From Accumulibacter sp. (GTDB lineage Bacteria; Pseudomonadota; Gammaproteobacteria; Burkholderiales; Rhodocyclaceae): DNA of 64,000 bases. Positions 55,901 to 64,000 of this stretch are shown here, piece after piece (position 1 is the stretch's first letter; each line of letters opens with the position of its first letter). The stretch lies in the NCBI GenBank assembly GCA_024235695.1, contig JACKLX010000006.1, positions 1-64,000 on the forward strand. The letters are read 5' to 3'. The notes beneath the pieces are model-generated. The model was not told the origin of the DNA and did not search any database. It was given only the letters and a program-made list of their open reading frames with translations. The translations under genes were made by a program, and so were the position numbers.

Positions 55901-58900
55901 CGACAACAACAGTTACAACAGCGTGCGGGAAGTCGCCAGCGGCGGCGAGTTGACCATCGGTTCGGGAGTCACGGTCAAGGGGGCGGGCGGGACGATCGGC
56001 TACAACGCCGGCTGGGGCGGCCCGGCGAACGTCGCGGTGCGCAACCTGGGGACCATTGGTCCCGATCGGGCGGGGACCATCGTGCTGAGCGGCGCCAGCT
56101 TCGCCAACCAGGGAACGCTGCAGGCCAGCGGTGGCGGTACGCTCAATCTCCAGGCCACGGCGTGGAGCAACAGCGGACTGATCAGCGAGAGCAACGCGAC
56201 GCTCAATCTCGGCAGCCGCTTCAGCACGGCTGACCTGGGCAACTACAGCCGCAGCGGCGGGACAATCAATCTGACCGGGACGCTCAACAACAGCGGCAAC
56301 ACGCTGGCGCTGGACGCCGGCAGCGGTTCGTGGAACCTCGCGGGCGGCACGATCGAGGGCGGCACGGTGAGCGTCGCAGGTGGCGCGAAGCTGGTGGCGA
56401 CCAACGCCGGCGGCACGCTGAAGGACGTGACGCTGCGCGGCGACGCGGCGCAGAGCGAGCCGACGGTGCTCGAACTGAGCGGTGGTTACGGCGTCAATGT
56501 CGGCGTCAGTGGCGACCTGACGCTGGACAACGCGACGATCGCGCTGCAGAACTACGGCCAGCTCTACTTCAGCAGCGTCGCGGCGACGCTGGGCGGAAAC
56601 GGCACGGTGCTGTTCGGCGACAACAACAGTTACAACAGCGTGCGGGAAGTCGCCAGCGGCGGCGAGTTGACCATCGGTTCGGGAGTCACGGTCAAGGGGG
56701 CGGGCGGGACGATCGGCTACAACGCCGGCTGGGGCGGCCCGGCGAACGTCGCGGTGCGCAACCTGGGGACCATTGGTCCCGATCGGGCGGGGACCATCGT
56801 GCTGAGCGGCGCCAGCTTCGCCAACCAGGGAACGCTGCAGGCCAGCGGTGGCGGTACGCTCAATCTCCAGGCCACGGCGTGGAGCAACAGCGGACTGATC
56901 AGCGAGAGCAACGCGACGCTCAATCTCGGCAGCCGCTTCAGCACGGCTGACCTGGGCAACTACAGCCGCAGCGGCGGGACAATCAATCTGACCGGGACGC
57001 TCAACAACAGCGGCAACACGCTGGCGCTGGACGCCGGCAGCGGTTCGTGGAACCTCGCGGGCGGCACGATCGAGGGCGGCACGGTGAGCGTCGCGGGTGG
57101 CGCGAAGCTGGTGGCGACCAACGCCGGCGGCACGCTGAAGGACGTGACGCTGCGCGGCGACGCGGCGCAGAGCGAGCCGACGGTGCTCGAACTGAGCGGT
57201 GGTTACGGCGTCAATGTCGGCGTCAGTGGCGACCTGACGCTGGACAACGCGACGATCGCGCTGCAGAACTACGGCCAGCTCTACTTCAGCAGCGTCGCGG
57301 CGACGCTGGGCGGAAACGGCACGGTGCTGTTCGGCGACAACAACAGTTACAACAGCGTGCGGGAAGTCGCCAGCGGCGGCGAGTTGACCATCGGTTCGGG
57401 AGTCACGGTCAAGGGGGCGGGCGGGACGATCGGCTACAACGCCGGCTGGGGCGGCCCGGCGAACGTCGCGGTGCGCAACCTGGGGACCATTGGTCCCGAT
57501 CGGGCGGGGACCATCGTGCTGAGCGGCGCCAGCTTCGCCAACCAGGGAACGCTGCAGGCCAGCGGTGGCGGTACGCTGAATGTGCAGCCGACGACGCTTG
57601 CCAACTTCGCCGCCGGCACCTTGAGCGGTGGGGTTTGGGAAGTGTCTGCGGGCAGTACCTTGCGCGTTGTGTTGGCTTCCCCGATCGTCAGCAACGCGGC
57701 CAGTCTCGTCCTCGACGGTGCGAGCGCCAATTTCTATCGCGATGCCGGTACGACCAGCGCCTTGAGCGGCCTCGCTGACAACGCGAGCGGTGGCAGCCTG
57801 ACGCTGCGAAGCGGCGCTAGCCTCGCCCTGGCAAGCGCCTTCAGCAATACCGGTGCGGTAGTAGTCGGTGCCAACAGCCGTTTGCAGGTCGGCAGTGGTG
57901 AACAGTTTGCCGACCATGTCCTCGGTTTCAGCTCGCAGTACAGCACGGGTTCGTGGTCAGCCGCGCAGGCTGTGGGTGCTTCCAACACCGTCAACTATGG
58001 CGATTTGCCCACATCCTGGGCGCCGTCATCGTTCAACGGTACGCTCGAATTCCTGACATTGGGCTTTGCAACACCCGTTTACAGCGATGGCGCAACGATT
58101 CGCGAAACCTCCGGCAACGGTTTCGTGTACCAGATCGACGCGGTGGATGAAGGCGACGTTCTGCATACTGTCTGGAGCGGCACGGACGCCAGCCAGCCGG
58201 GAACGCCGGTCGATTTCAGGGTGTCGTGGGCGACGACGCCGTACTTGGTCAAGGGTCTAAGAATCTATGTAGATACCAGTCACGACCTCGGCGCCTGGGA
58301 AGAAATCGACTCGGTCAGTCTGAGTGCCCGGGTGACCACGAATTCTTACGTGCAGACAGCGGGAAGCACGCTGATTGACGGTGGTCGGCTGGGCGCGCCT
58401 GGCGTCGTCGAACTCCTGGGCGGCAGTCTGGGCGGTTCGGGGTCCATCGAGGCCGACGTGGCGAACTCGGCGGTCATCAATCCCGGTAGCCCGCTCGGCA
58501 CGCTGAGGGTCGTCGGTAATTACACGCAGGATGTTGGTGGCGCGATCATCGTCGAGCTCGGCGGTGTGACCGCGGGTTCTCAGTTTGACCAGCTTATCAT
58601 CGACGGCACCGCGACGCTTGACGGCGAACTCGACGTGCAACTGACCAACGCTTTCACGCCAAGCACCGGCGACGCGTTCAAGGTCCTGAGCTTCGCCTCG
58701 CGGAGCGGACAGTTCGCGCAGATCTCGAGCCCGTTGGCTGTCCTGCGCGCCAATTACAGCGGCAGCGATCTCACCCTGATCAGTGAAGCGCCGGGTATCA
58801 AGGTCAACCCCACCTTTGGCTTGACCACTTCCGAGGGCGGGGCTGCTGCCAGTTTCAGCGTCAGCCTCGACACGGCGCCGACGGCCGAGGTGTCGATCGG

Positions 58901-61900
58901 TCTGGCCTCGGACAACGCAGGCGAAGGCACTCTGTCGACGTCGTCGCTGGTGTTCACGCCGACGAACTGGAATCAGCCACAAACGGTCACGGTCACCGGC
59001 GTCGATGACCTGGTCGATGACGGTGACGTGGCGTATCACGTCGTCACCGCGCCGGCTGTCTCCGCCGACCCGGCCTACGACGGCTTCAACGCCAGCGACG
59101 TGGCGCTCAGCAACCTCAACGACGACCATGCCGGGTTCATCTTCAGTGTTACTTCCGGGCTGGCGACATCGGAATCGGGAGCGGGCGCGACGTTCACCGT
59201 CACGCTCGCTTCGCAGCCGACGGCGGACGTTACCTTCGCGCTTTCGTCGAGCAACGGTGGCGAAGGCAAGGTACTTCCCCAGCACCTCAGCTTCACCGCA
59301 CGGGACTGGAACGTCGCCCAGACCGTCACCGCCACCGGCGTCGATGATCAGGTGGTCGATGGCGACGTCGCCTGGGCGATCGTGACGTCGCCGGCGGTCA
59401 GCGCCGACCGCAAGTACCAGGGGCTCAACCCGCCTGATGTCAGCCTGGTCAACCACGACAACGACACGCTGGATCTGCGCATTGCCAACCTGTCCATTGC
59501 TCCGGCCACTGGACTGCAGTCGGGCGGCACGGTGATGGTCAATTGGACGGTGGCGAACGTCGGCAGCATCCCGACCAGCCGTTCCTTTTCCGACCTGCTG
59601 GTGGTCAAGAACGCGACAACGGGGCAGACGCTGCTGAGCACGCCGCTAATCTACGACCAGTACGCGGTGGCCAACGGCCCGATCGAAGCAGGCGGGTCGC
59701 GGCAGCGGCAGTATTCCTTCAAACTGCCCGATGGCCTCGTCAGTGTCGGCGACCTGACGTTTGCCGTCACGCTCAATGCGTTTGGCGAGATCAGTGAATC
59801 CAGTCCCGGCGCGAGCAACAATACCGCCAGCGTCACCCAGACCTCGACGCTGGCGCCGTATCCTGACCTGCTGGTCCGCAACCTGCGCGTGCAACCCGCC
59901 AATGGTCTGTCGTCCGGCAGTCCGCTGCTTGTACTCTGGGACGACGCCAACGCCGGCAATGGCGCGACAAGCGGCCCGTGGGCAGATCGGCTGACGGTCA
60001 GGAATCTGACCACCGGCGAAGTGCTGCTCTCGGCCACCGTCGTTCACGATCCGGCGGCGGCACCCAACGCGCCGATCGCCGCCGGCGGCACACAGTCGAA
60101 ACAGTACGCGTACACCCTGCCCGACGGACCGCGTGGCGTCGGCGACCTCGAAGTCACCGTCCTTGCCGATGCGAACGGCAACCTCTTCGAGCTCAACCCG
60201 GCGGGCAGCGCCGAAGCCAACAACATCGCCGTCGTCACCACCACTTCGACGCTCGCCACCTACCCCGACCTCGAGGTCGCAAACCTGCGGATCGACCCGC
60301 CCAGCGGCCTGGTGTCGGGAGCCTCTTTCACGGTCCTCTGGAACGACAGCAATACCGGCGCGCGCGCCACGTCGGGTGGCTGGACCGACCTGCTGGTGGT
60401 CAGGAATGGCAGTACCGGCGAGACCCTGGCAAGTGTCGCCCTGCCCTATGATCCCGCCCTAGAAGGCAATGGCAGCATCACGCCGGGCGGCACGCGTGCC
60501 AGGCAATATACCTATCAACTGCCCGATGGTCTGCGCGGCGTTGGCCAAATCCAGGTGACGGTCAGCATCGACAGCAGCCAGACGATTTTCGAAAACAATG
60601 CTGGCGGTACCGGCGAGGGCAATAACTCGGCGGTGTTGACGCGCAACTCGGCGCTGGCTGCGTATCCTGACCTGCAAGTGAGCGGCCTGGGCATCGACGG
60701 GCCCGACGGAGTCGTTTCCGGTGGCGTCGTGACCGTTCGTTGGGACGACGGCAACGCGGGCAGCGGCGCGACTGCCGGTTCCTGGACCGACCTTCTGGTA
60801 GTGAAGAACAGCAGCACCGGCGAGACCCTGGTCAGCCGAGCGCTCGCCTACGACCCGACGCTCGCCGGTAACGGCAATATCGCCGCGGCTGACAAACGCG
60901 CCCGGCAGTACAGTTTTCAGTTGCCCGATGGCGCCTCCGGGGTCGGCCAGCTCTTGTTGACGGTGACCGCCGACAGCGGTAATGCGCTGTTCGAGAACAA
61001 CGCCGCCGGTACGGCCGAGAGCAACAACGTCGCTTCGCTGAGCACGCCGTCGGCCACCGGTGCGTACCCTGACCTGCAGGTGAGCGACCTGGTTTTCGAC
61101 CCCGCCAGCGGCCTGCAGTCGGGCGACGTCGTCACGCTGCGCTGGAATGACAACAACAGCGGTGGACGGGCGACGAGCGGTTCCTGGAACGATTACGTCA
61201 CCGTCACCAACCTCACCACCGGCGAAACGCTGGCCACGGGCGCAGTCGCCTACCAGGAATCGGGCTCCGGCAACGGCTCGATCGCCGGCGGGGCTACGCG
61301 ACCGCGCGAGTTTTCCTTTGCCTTGCCGAGCGGCGTGCGTGGCACCGGGCAAATTCAGGTCACCGTCAGCACCGACTGGTTCAACCAGCTCTTCGAGTAC
61401 AACGCCGCCGGGGCCGGCGGCGCAAGTACGGCGGAAGCCAACAACAGTGCCAGTGCGACGGCAAGCTCGCTGCTCGCACCGGCAGCCGACCTGCAGGTGG
61501 CCGGGCTGGGGCTGACCCCGACTTCCGGCCTGCAGTCCGGCGACAGCGTCGTCTTGCACTGGGATGTCGCCAACACCGGCACGGCGGCTGTCGGGAAAGT
61601 GTTCTACTCGCACGTCAGCGTTTTCAACCAGCAGACGCATCAGCAGCTGGATGGGTTTGACCTGCTGTATGACCCGACGCTCGCCGGCAACGGCGCCATT
61701 ACCAGTGGTGATTCGCGTTCGCAGCAGTTCGCCTACGCCTTGCCGCGGGGCAATGCCGGCGCCGGCGACGTGCTGTTTACGGTTACCGCCGACTACTACG
61801 ACCAGATCTCCGAGTACAACACCGCCGGCCCGAGCGGTGCCAGCACCGCCGAGTCCAATAACGCGGCCACCGTGACCGCGACCTCGGCGCTGGCGCCCTA

Positions 61901-64000
61901 CGCGGACCTGGCGGTATCCGGAGTAACGGCGCCGGCCTTGACGGTCGGCGACCCGGCGCAGGTGACGATCAGCTGGAGCGTCACCAACGTTGGTAATGCG
62001 CCGACGACGGTCGGCGCCTGGGTCGATTCGATCATCGTTTCGCCCGACGCCAACGCCAACCACGGCACGGTGCTCAAGGAGTTCGCGCATCAGGGTGCGC
62101 TGGTGACCGGTGCCGGCTATTCGCGCAGCGAGACATTCCTGTTGCCGCCACAGTTCCAAACGCATTCTCACCTCTTCGTGCGCAGCGACGCCGGCGACGT
62201 GGTATTCGAAAACAGTGTCGAAGCGAATAACGTCGGCGAAGCGGTCAACCTGTTCGACGTGACGCCGATACCCTATGCCGACCTCGCTGTCTCGGCGGTG
62301 AGCGCGCCGCTTTCCGGCGCCAGCGGCCAGCCGATCCAGATCAGCTGGACGGTCACCAACCAGGCATTGCACGCGATCGGCACCACCAACAGCGGTACCT
62401 GGGCGGACTCCGTTTATCTCGCGTCCGACGCCGCGGGCAAGAACATAGTCGCCGGCCTGGGCAGCTTCGATCACGTCGGCGCGCTGGCCATCGGCGGTAG
62501 CTATACCCATACCGTCAGCGCTTCCCTGCCCGACGGTCTGAGCGGTAACTTCTACGTGGTCGTTGGCACCGGCGGCCCACACGAGTTCATCTACACCGAC
62601 AATAACAGCGCCGTCTCGGGCCCACTGGCGGTGGCCTTTTCGGCGCCACCGGATTTGCTGCCAAGCCGGCTGGCGGCGACGACGCCGGGATCAAGCGCGG
62701 CACTCACCATGGCCAGGGCCGGCGACAAGATCGACGTCAGCTGGAACGTTCAGAACGCCGGCAGTGGTGATACCAGGGGCGAATGGCTGGACCGCATCGT
62801 TCTCAAGGAAGTCGGCGGAACCAGGTCGTTCACGCTCGGCGCGTTCAACTACGCAACGGCTTTGCAGGCCGGCAAGTTCTACGCCCGCACCGAGCAGCTG
62901 CAGCTGCCGAGCAAGGTGCAGGGCGTCTTCCAGCTCGTGCTGACGACCAATGCAGGGCTGTTCCCGATCTTCGAGAACGGCGCCAGCGGCAACAACACGC
63001 TCACCGACACGCAGACCTTGACCCTGACGGTGCCGCCCAATCCGGACGTGCAGGTGTTCTCGATCGATAATGCGCCGGCGACGGCCAACGCCGGCGGAAC
63101 CGTCGCGCTCGACTACACAGTGATCAACCAGGGGAGCGTCGAGGCGCGTGGCCACTGGACCGACAACGTCTACCTGTCGCTCAAGGACCACCTCGACGGC
63201 AGCGCGATCTTCCTTGGTTCGTTCGACAACCAGTCGGCGCTTAAGCCGGGCGACAAGTATCAGGGACATTCCGACAATCTGGCGGTGCCCAAGCGACTTG
63301 GCGGGCCGGCGTATCTGATCGTCTACACCAATGCCGGCGGGGCGCTCGACGAATTCCCGCGCGGCGACAACAACACGCTCGTGCACTCGATCTACATCAA
63401 CCCTGAACCGCCAGCCGACCTGGTCACCAGCCTGGTCACCGCGCCGAACCAGACCTTCGACGGCACCACCATCGACGTCTCGTACCACGTCAGCAACCTC
63501 GGGCTGGAAAACACCGACCGGGCGAACTGGACCGACACCATCTGGCTGACCAGGGATGCGACACGCCCGAACGTGACCAAGGGGGACGTCTTGCTGGCGA
63601 CGCTGCCGCACGTCGGCGTCCTCGGCAACGACCCCTCGATCATCTCGCCGCCGGTCAGCTACGACGTCAGTACCCAGGTCACGCTGCCCAAGCACATCGC
63701 GGGGCAGTTCTATATCACGGCCTGGTCCGATTCCTTCGACGTCGTACTCAAGAGCACCCAGGACGTCAATGTCAATCCCGACGACCCGGGCCAGCTGAAC
63801 AACGACAACTACAAGGCTCGCCCGATCACCGTGCTGCTGACGCCGCCACCCGATCTGGTGGTCACGGTGGTGACCCCGCAGGCGTCGGCGGTCGGTGGCG
63901 ACGATTTCACCGTGCAATGGACGGTGCAGAACAAGGGGACCAGTCCGACCGAAGACAGCGTTCTCTTCGACCAGGTGTATCTCTCCGACAAACCGCTTTT
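52905..64000 (+). CDS. Giant LEPR-XLL / DUF4347 modular exoprotein C, 3'-partial
   Basis: Open frame from ATG 52905 to the window end (3,698 codons seen, no stop); the start is two bases after a small ORF. GTG 52899 is also in frame. Residues 56-65 are LEPRLLLSAD after a basic N-terminus. A DUF4347 domain follows (about residues 148-324: VIVFVDGGLRDYQTL, VFVIDPAHNGLQQIT, AIHIFSHGLDGTLEFG, IMLYGCDVGFGQQG, LTGADVAAS). Then NWSGDLTPGANDDVVID and a beta-solenoid made of five units of about 717 bp (54123-57593), an unnamed domain with EFLTLGFATPVYSDG (about 57900-58330), an autotransporter-passenger-like stretch (GSLGGSGSIEADV), two Calx-beta-like domains (58800-59455) and at least twelve CARDB domains from 59464. 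There are no RTX repeats. Expected to be exported and adhesive; the C-terminus is not in view. Confidence 0.88.
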   Translation, partial: MSKRARSRSPLQCGFAANPIVAALRRIISAKVFFLSTGARRRGDVAASPTLRFEGLEPRLLLSADLSPFPSQLSPSDSSAHLALLADTGPRIDLGGGASSLVSMTVADVEPVALSSDEIFPETTRVPPKAPERDWRLTVAGHAASHVIVFVDGGLRDYQTLVAAIAAGEEGSVALGSPNTEVFVIDPAHNGLQQITDALYGKTGISAIHIFSHGLDGTLEFGADRIDAAGLDAHSAQLATWSSALTPDGDIMLYGCDVGFGQQGDRFLARMAELTGADVAASIDASGNPQLGGNWQLEKSTGAIEAGLPASEFSLNGFQSLLGSRTWDGGGDGVSWSDRFNWSGDLTPGANDDVVIDAALGDPAISISAVAGSVQVKSLTSSRPISVLSGATVQASSTIVLNRSMTLAGGTIEGGTVSVAGGAKLVATNAGGTLKDVTLRGDAAQSEPTVLELSGGYGVNVGVSGDLTLDNATIALQNYGQLYFSSVAATLGGNGTVLFGDNNSYNSVREVASGGELTIGSGVTVKGAGGTIGYNAGWGGPANVAVRNLGTIGPDRAGTIVLSGASFANQGTLQASGGGTLNVQPTSWSNAAGAQITASASTLTLAGSYANSGTISASNSTVNLGGSLTLGQLGTFDRSGGTVNLTGTLNNSGNTLALDAGSGSWNLAGGTIEGGTVSVAGGAKLVATNAGGTLKDVTLHGDAAQSEPTVLELSGGYGVNVGVSGDLTLDNATIALQNYGQLYFSSVAATLGGNGTVLFGDNNSYNSVREVASGGELTIGSGVTVKGAGGTIGYNAGWGGPANVAVRNLGTIGPDRAGTIVLSGASFANQGTLQASGGGTLNLQATAWSNSGLISESNATLNLGSRFSTADLGNYSRSGGTINLTGTLNNSGNTLALDAGSGSWNLAGGTIEGGTVSVAGGAKLVATNAGGTLKDVTLRGDAAQSEPTVLELSGGYGVNVGVSGDLTLDNATIALQNYGQLYFSSVAATLGGNGTVLFGDNNSYNSVREVASGGELTIGSGVTVKGAGGTIGYNAGWGGPANVAVRNLGTIGPDRAGTIVLSGASFANQGTLQASGGGTLNLQATAWSNSGLISESNATLNLGSRFSTADLGNYSRSGGTINLTGTLNNSGNTLALDAGSGSWNLAGGTIEGGTVSVAGGAKLVATNAGGTLKDVTLRGDAAQSEPTVLELSGGYGVNVGVSGDLTLDNATIALQNYGQLYFSSVAATLGGNGTVLFGDNNSYNSVREVASGGELTIGSGVTVKGAGGTIGYNAGWGGPANVAVRNLGTIGPDRAGTIVLSGASFANQGTLQASGGGTLNLQATAWSNSGLISESNATLNLGSRFSTADLGNYSRSGGTINLTGTLNNSGNTLALDAGSGSWNLAGGTIEGGTVSVAGGAKLVATNAGGTLKDVTLRGDAAQSEPTVLELSGGYGVNVGVSGDLTLDNATIALQNYGQLYFSSVAATLGGNGTVLFGDNNSYNSVREVASGGELTIGSGVTVKGAGGTIGYNAGWGGPANVAVRNLGTIGPDRAGTIVLSGASFANQGTLQASGGGTLNVQPTTLANFAAGTLSGGVWEVSAGSTLRVVLASPIVSNAASLVLDGASANFYRDAGTTSALSGLADNASGGSLTLRSGASLALASAFSNTGAVVVGANSRLQVGSGEQFADHVLGFSSQYSTGSWSAAQAVGASNTVNYGDLPTSWAPSSFNGTLEFLTLGFATPVYSDGATIRETSGNGFVYQIDAVDEGDVLHTVWSGTDASQPGTPVDFRVSWATTPYLVKGLRIYVDTSHDLGAWEEIDSVSLSARVTTNSYVQTAGSTLIDGGRLGAPGVVELLGGSLGGSGSIEADVANSAVINPGSPLGTLRVVGNYTQDVGGAIIVELGGVTAGSQFDQLIIDGTATLDGELDVQLTNAFTPSTGDAFKVLSFASRSGQFAQISSPLAVLRANYSGSDLTLISEAPGIKVNPTFGLTTSEGGAAASFSVSLDTAPTAEVSIGLASDNAGEGTLSTSSLVFTPTNWNQPQTVTVTGVDDLVDDGDVAYHVVTAPAVSADPAYDGFNASDVALSNLNDDHAGFIFSVTSGLATSESGAGATFTVTLASQPTADVTFALSSSNGGEGKVLPQHLSFTARDWNVAQTVTATGVDDQVVDGDVAWAIVTSPAVSADRKYQGLNPPDVSLVNHDNDTLDLRIANLSIAPATGLQSGGTVMVNWTVANVGSIPTSRSFSDLLVVKNATTGQTLLSTPLIYDQYAVANGPIEAGGSRQRQYSFKLPDGLVSVGDLTFAVTLNAFGEISESSPGASNNTASVTQTSTLAPYPDLLVRNLRVQPANGLSSGSPLLVLWDDANAGNGATSGPWADRLTVRNLTTGEVLLSATVVHDPAAAPNAPIAAGGTQSKQYAYTLPDGPRGVGDLEVTVLADANGNLFELNPAGSAEANNIAVVTTTSTLATYPDLEVANLRIDPPSGLVSGASFTVLWNDSNTGARATSGGWTDLLVVRNGSTGETLASVALPYDPALEGNGSITPGGTRARQYTYQLPDGLRGVGQIQVTVSIDSSQTIFENNAGGTGEGNNSAVLTRNSALAAYPDLQVSGLGIDGPDGVVSGGVVTVRWDDGNAGSGATAGSWTDLLVVKNSSTGETLVSRALAYDPTLAGNGNIAAADKRARQYSFQLPDGASGVGQLLLTVTADSGNALFENNAAGTAESNNVASLSTPSATGAYPDLQVSDLVFDPASGLQSGDVVTLRWNDNNSGGRATSGSWNDYVTVTNLTTGETLATGAVAYQESGSGNGSIAGGATRPREFSFALPSGVRGTGQIQVTVSTDWFNQLFEYNAAGAGGASTAEANNSASATASSLLAPAADLQVAGLGLTPTSGLQSGDSVVLHWDVANTGTAAVGKVFYSHVSVFNQQTHQQLDGFDLLYDPTLAGNGAITSGDSRSQQFAYALPRGNAGAGDVLFTVTADYYDQISEYNTAGPSGASTAESNNAATVTATSALAPYADLAVSGVTAPALTVGDPAQVTISWSVTNVGNAPTTVGAWVDSIIVSPDANANHGTVLKEFAHQGALVTGAGYSRSETFLLPPQFQTHSHLFVRSDAGDVVFENSVEANNVGEAVNLFDVTPIPYADLAVSAVSAPLSGASGQPIQISWTVTNQALHAIGTTNSGTWADSVYLASDAAGKNIVAGLGSFDHVGALAIGGSYTHTVSASLPDGLSGNFYVVVGTGGPHEFIYTDNNSAVSGPLAVAFSAPPDLLPSRLAATTPGSSAALTMARAGDKIDVSWNVQNAGSGDTRGEWLDRIVLKEVGGTRSFTLGAFNYATALQAGKFYARTEQLQLPSKVQGVFQLVLTTNAGLFPIFENGASGNNTLTDTQTLTLTVPPNPDVQVFSIDNAPATANAGGTVALDYTVINQGSVEARGHWTDNVYLSLKDHLDGSAIFLGSFDNQSALKPGDKYQGHSDNLAVPKRLGGPAYLIVYTNAGGALDEFPRGDNNTLVHSIYINPEPPADLVTSLVTAPNQTFDGTTIDVSYHVSNLGLENTDRANWTDTIWLTRDATRPNVTKGDVLLATLPHVGVLGNDPSIISPPVSYDVSTQVTLPKHIAGQFYITAWSDSFDVVLKSTQDVNVNPDDPGQLNNDNYKARPITVLLTPPPDLVVTVVTPQASAVGGDDFTVQWTVQNKGTSPTEDSVLFDQVYLSDKPL
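54123..57593 (+). repeat. Five near-identical solenoid-coding repeats (717-bp period) in gene C
   Basis: Units begin with CTCGCGGGCGGCACGATC at 54123, 54903, 55620, 56337 and 57054; the spacings are 780, 717, 717 and 717 bp, all whole codons (260, 239, 239, 239). The last unit is partial. Only a few base changes separate the units, for example CTGCACGG in unit 2 against CTGCGCGG elsewhere. Each encodes AGGTIEGGTVSVAGGAKLVA, then LSGGYGVNVGVSGDLTLDNA and further Gly/Asn/Thr-rich strands typical of right-handed beta-solenoids. Confidence 0.95.
58800..59455 (+). repeat. Two Calx-beta-like domains in gene C
   Basis: Two copies of about 110 residues: TTSEGGAAASFSVSLDTAPT...NWNQPQTVTVTGVDDLVDDG and TSESGAGATFTVTLASQPT...DWNVAQTVTATGVDDQVVDG. 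The closing GVDDxxxDGD phrase is shared with many large secreted proteins. Confidence 0.7.
59464..64000 (+). repeat. CARDB coding repeats of gene C (at least twelve copies)
   Basis: Copies begin near 59464, 59857, 60262, 60664, 61066, 61480, 61898, 62272, 62650, 63040, 63408 and 63846, the last cut by the window end. Copies 1-6 are alike (YPDLxVxxLxxxPxxGLxSG, LPDGLRGVGQIxVTV). Copies 7-12 match in order copies 8-13 of the array in gene B. Confidence 0.85.

Noticed and set aside
54123-57593. Possible CRISPR or other non-coding repeat array
   Set aside because: Units are 717 bp, whole codons in length and continuously in frame; no short direct repeats with unique spacers exist.

Overview
The window looks like GC-rich Gram-negative chromosome, most likely a betaproteobacterium of the Rhodocyclales/Accumulibacter type. 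That placement is an inference from base composition, a PEP-CTERM protein, a SapC-family protein and LEPR-XLL giant exoproteins; there is no rRNA or other phylogenetic marker. Every gene I can support lies on the + strand, and most of the DNA encodes parts of three enormous, modular, repeat-rich surface or secreted proteins.

Layout. (1) 1-8231: the 3' part of giant gene A (beta-solenoid-like start, SbsA-like/cohesin/dockerin/cohesin module, tandem ~96-residue cadherin-like repeats, the same module again, C-terminal motif). It is interrupted at about 3740-4219 by a stretch that has lost many bases and looks like an assembly error in repeats. (2) 8290-10700: a small cohesin-like PEP-CTERM protein, a SapC-family protein behind a strong sigma70-type promoter, and an unrecognised membrane protein. 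(3) 10701-11214: a leader region with candidate promoter, competing hairpins and a tiny ORF. (4) 11215-47730: giant gene B, one uninterrupted frame of 12,171 codons with an N-terminal LEPR-XLL motif, lamin-G/lectin-like and CARDB arrays, two propellers, an RHS-like segment, a dockerin-like element, an alpha/beta-hydrolase-like domain and a metzincin-like protease motif. (5) 47664-52117: DUF3467 protein, a GAF-containing HlyD-type adaptor, and a PqqD-like/M50 peptidase/HlyD-like fusion. (6) 52118-52904: intergenic region with a small ORF. (7) 52905 to the window end: giant gene C (LEPR-XLL, DUF4347, five near-identical ~717-bp solenoid repeats, Calx-beta-like pair, CARDB array), running off the window.

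How they may work together (inference): A, B and C would be exported giant adhesins or surface proteins. The adaptor and M50/PqqD fusion between B and C are candidates for their export, N-terminal processing or regulation. SapC belongs to a family linked to S-layers, and the small PEP-CTERM cohesin protein could dock dockerin-bearing giants at the surface. No ABC transporter or TolC-like gene is in the window, so the secretion route is incomplete here. A shared C-terminal motif in A and B, with conserved spacing, is a candidate sorting signal. No tRNA, rRNA, CRISPR array, insertion sequence or prophage gene was seen.
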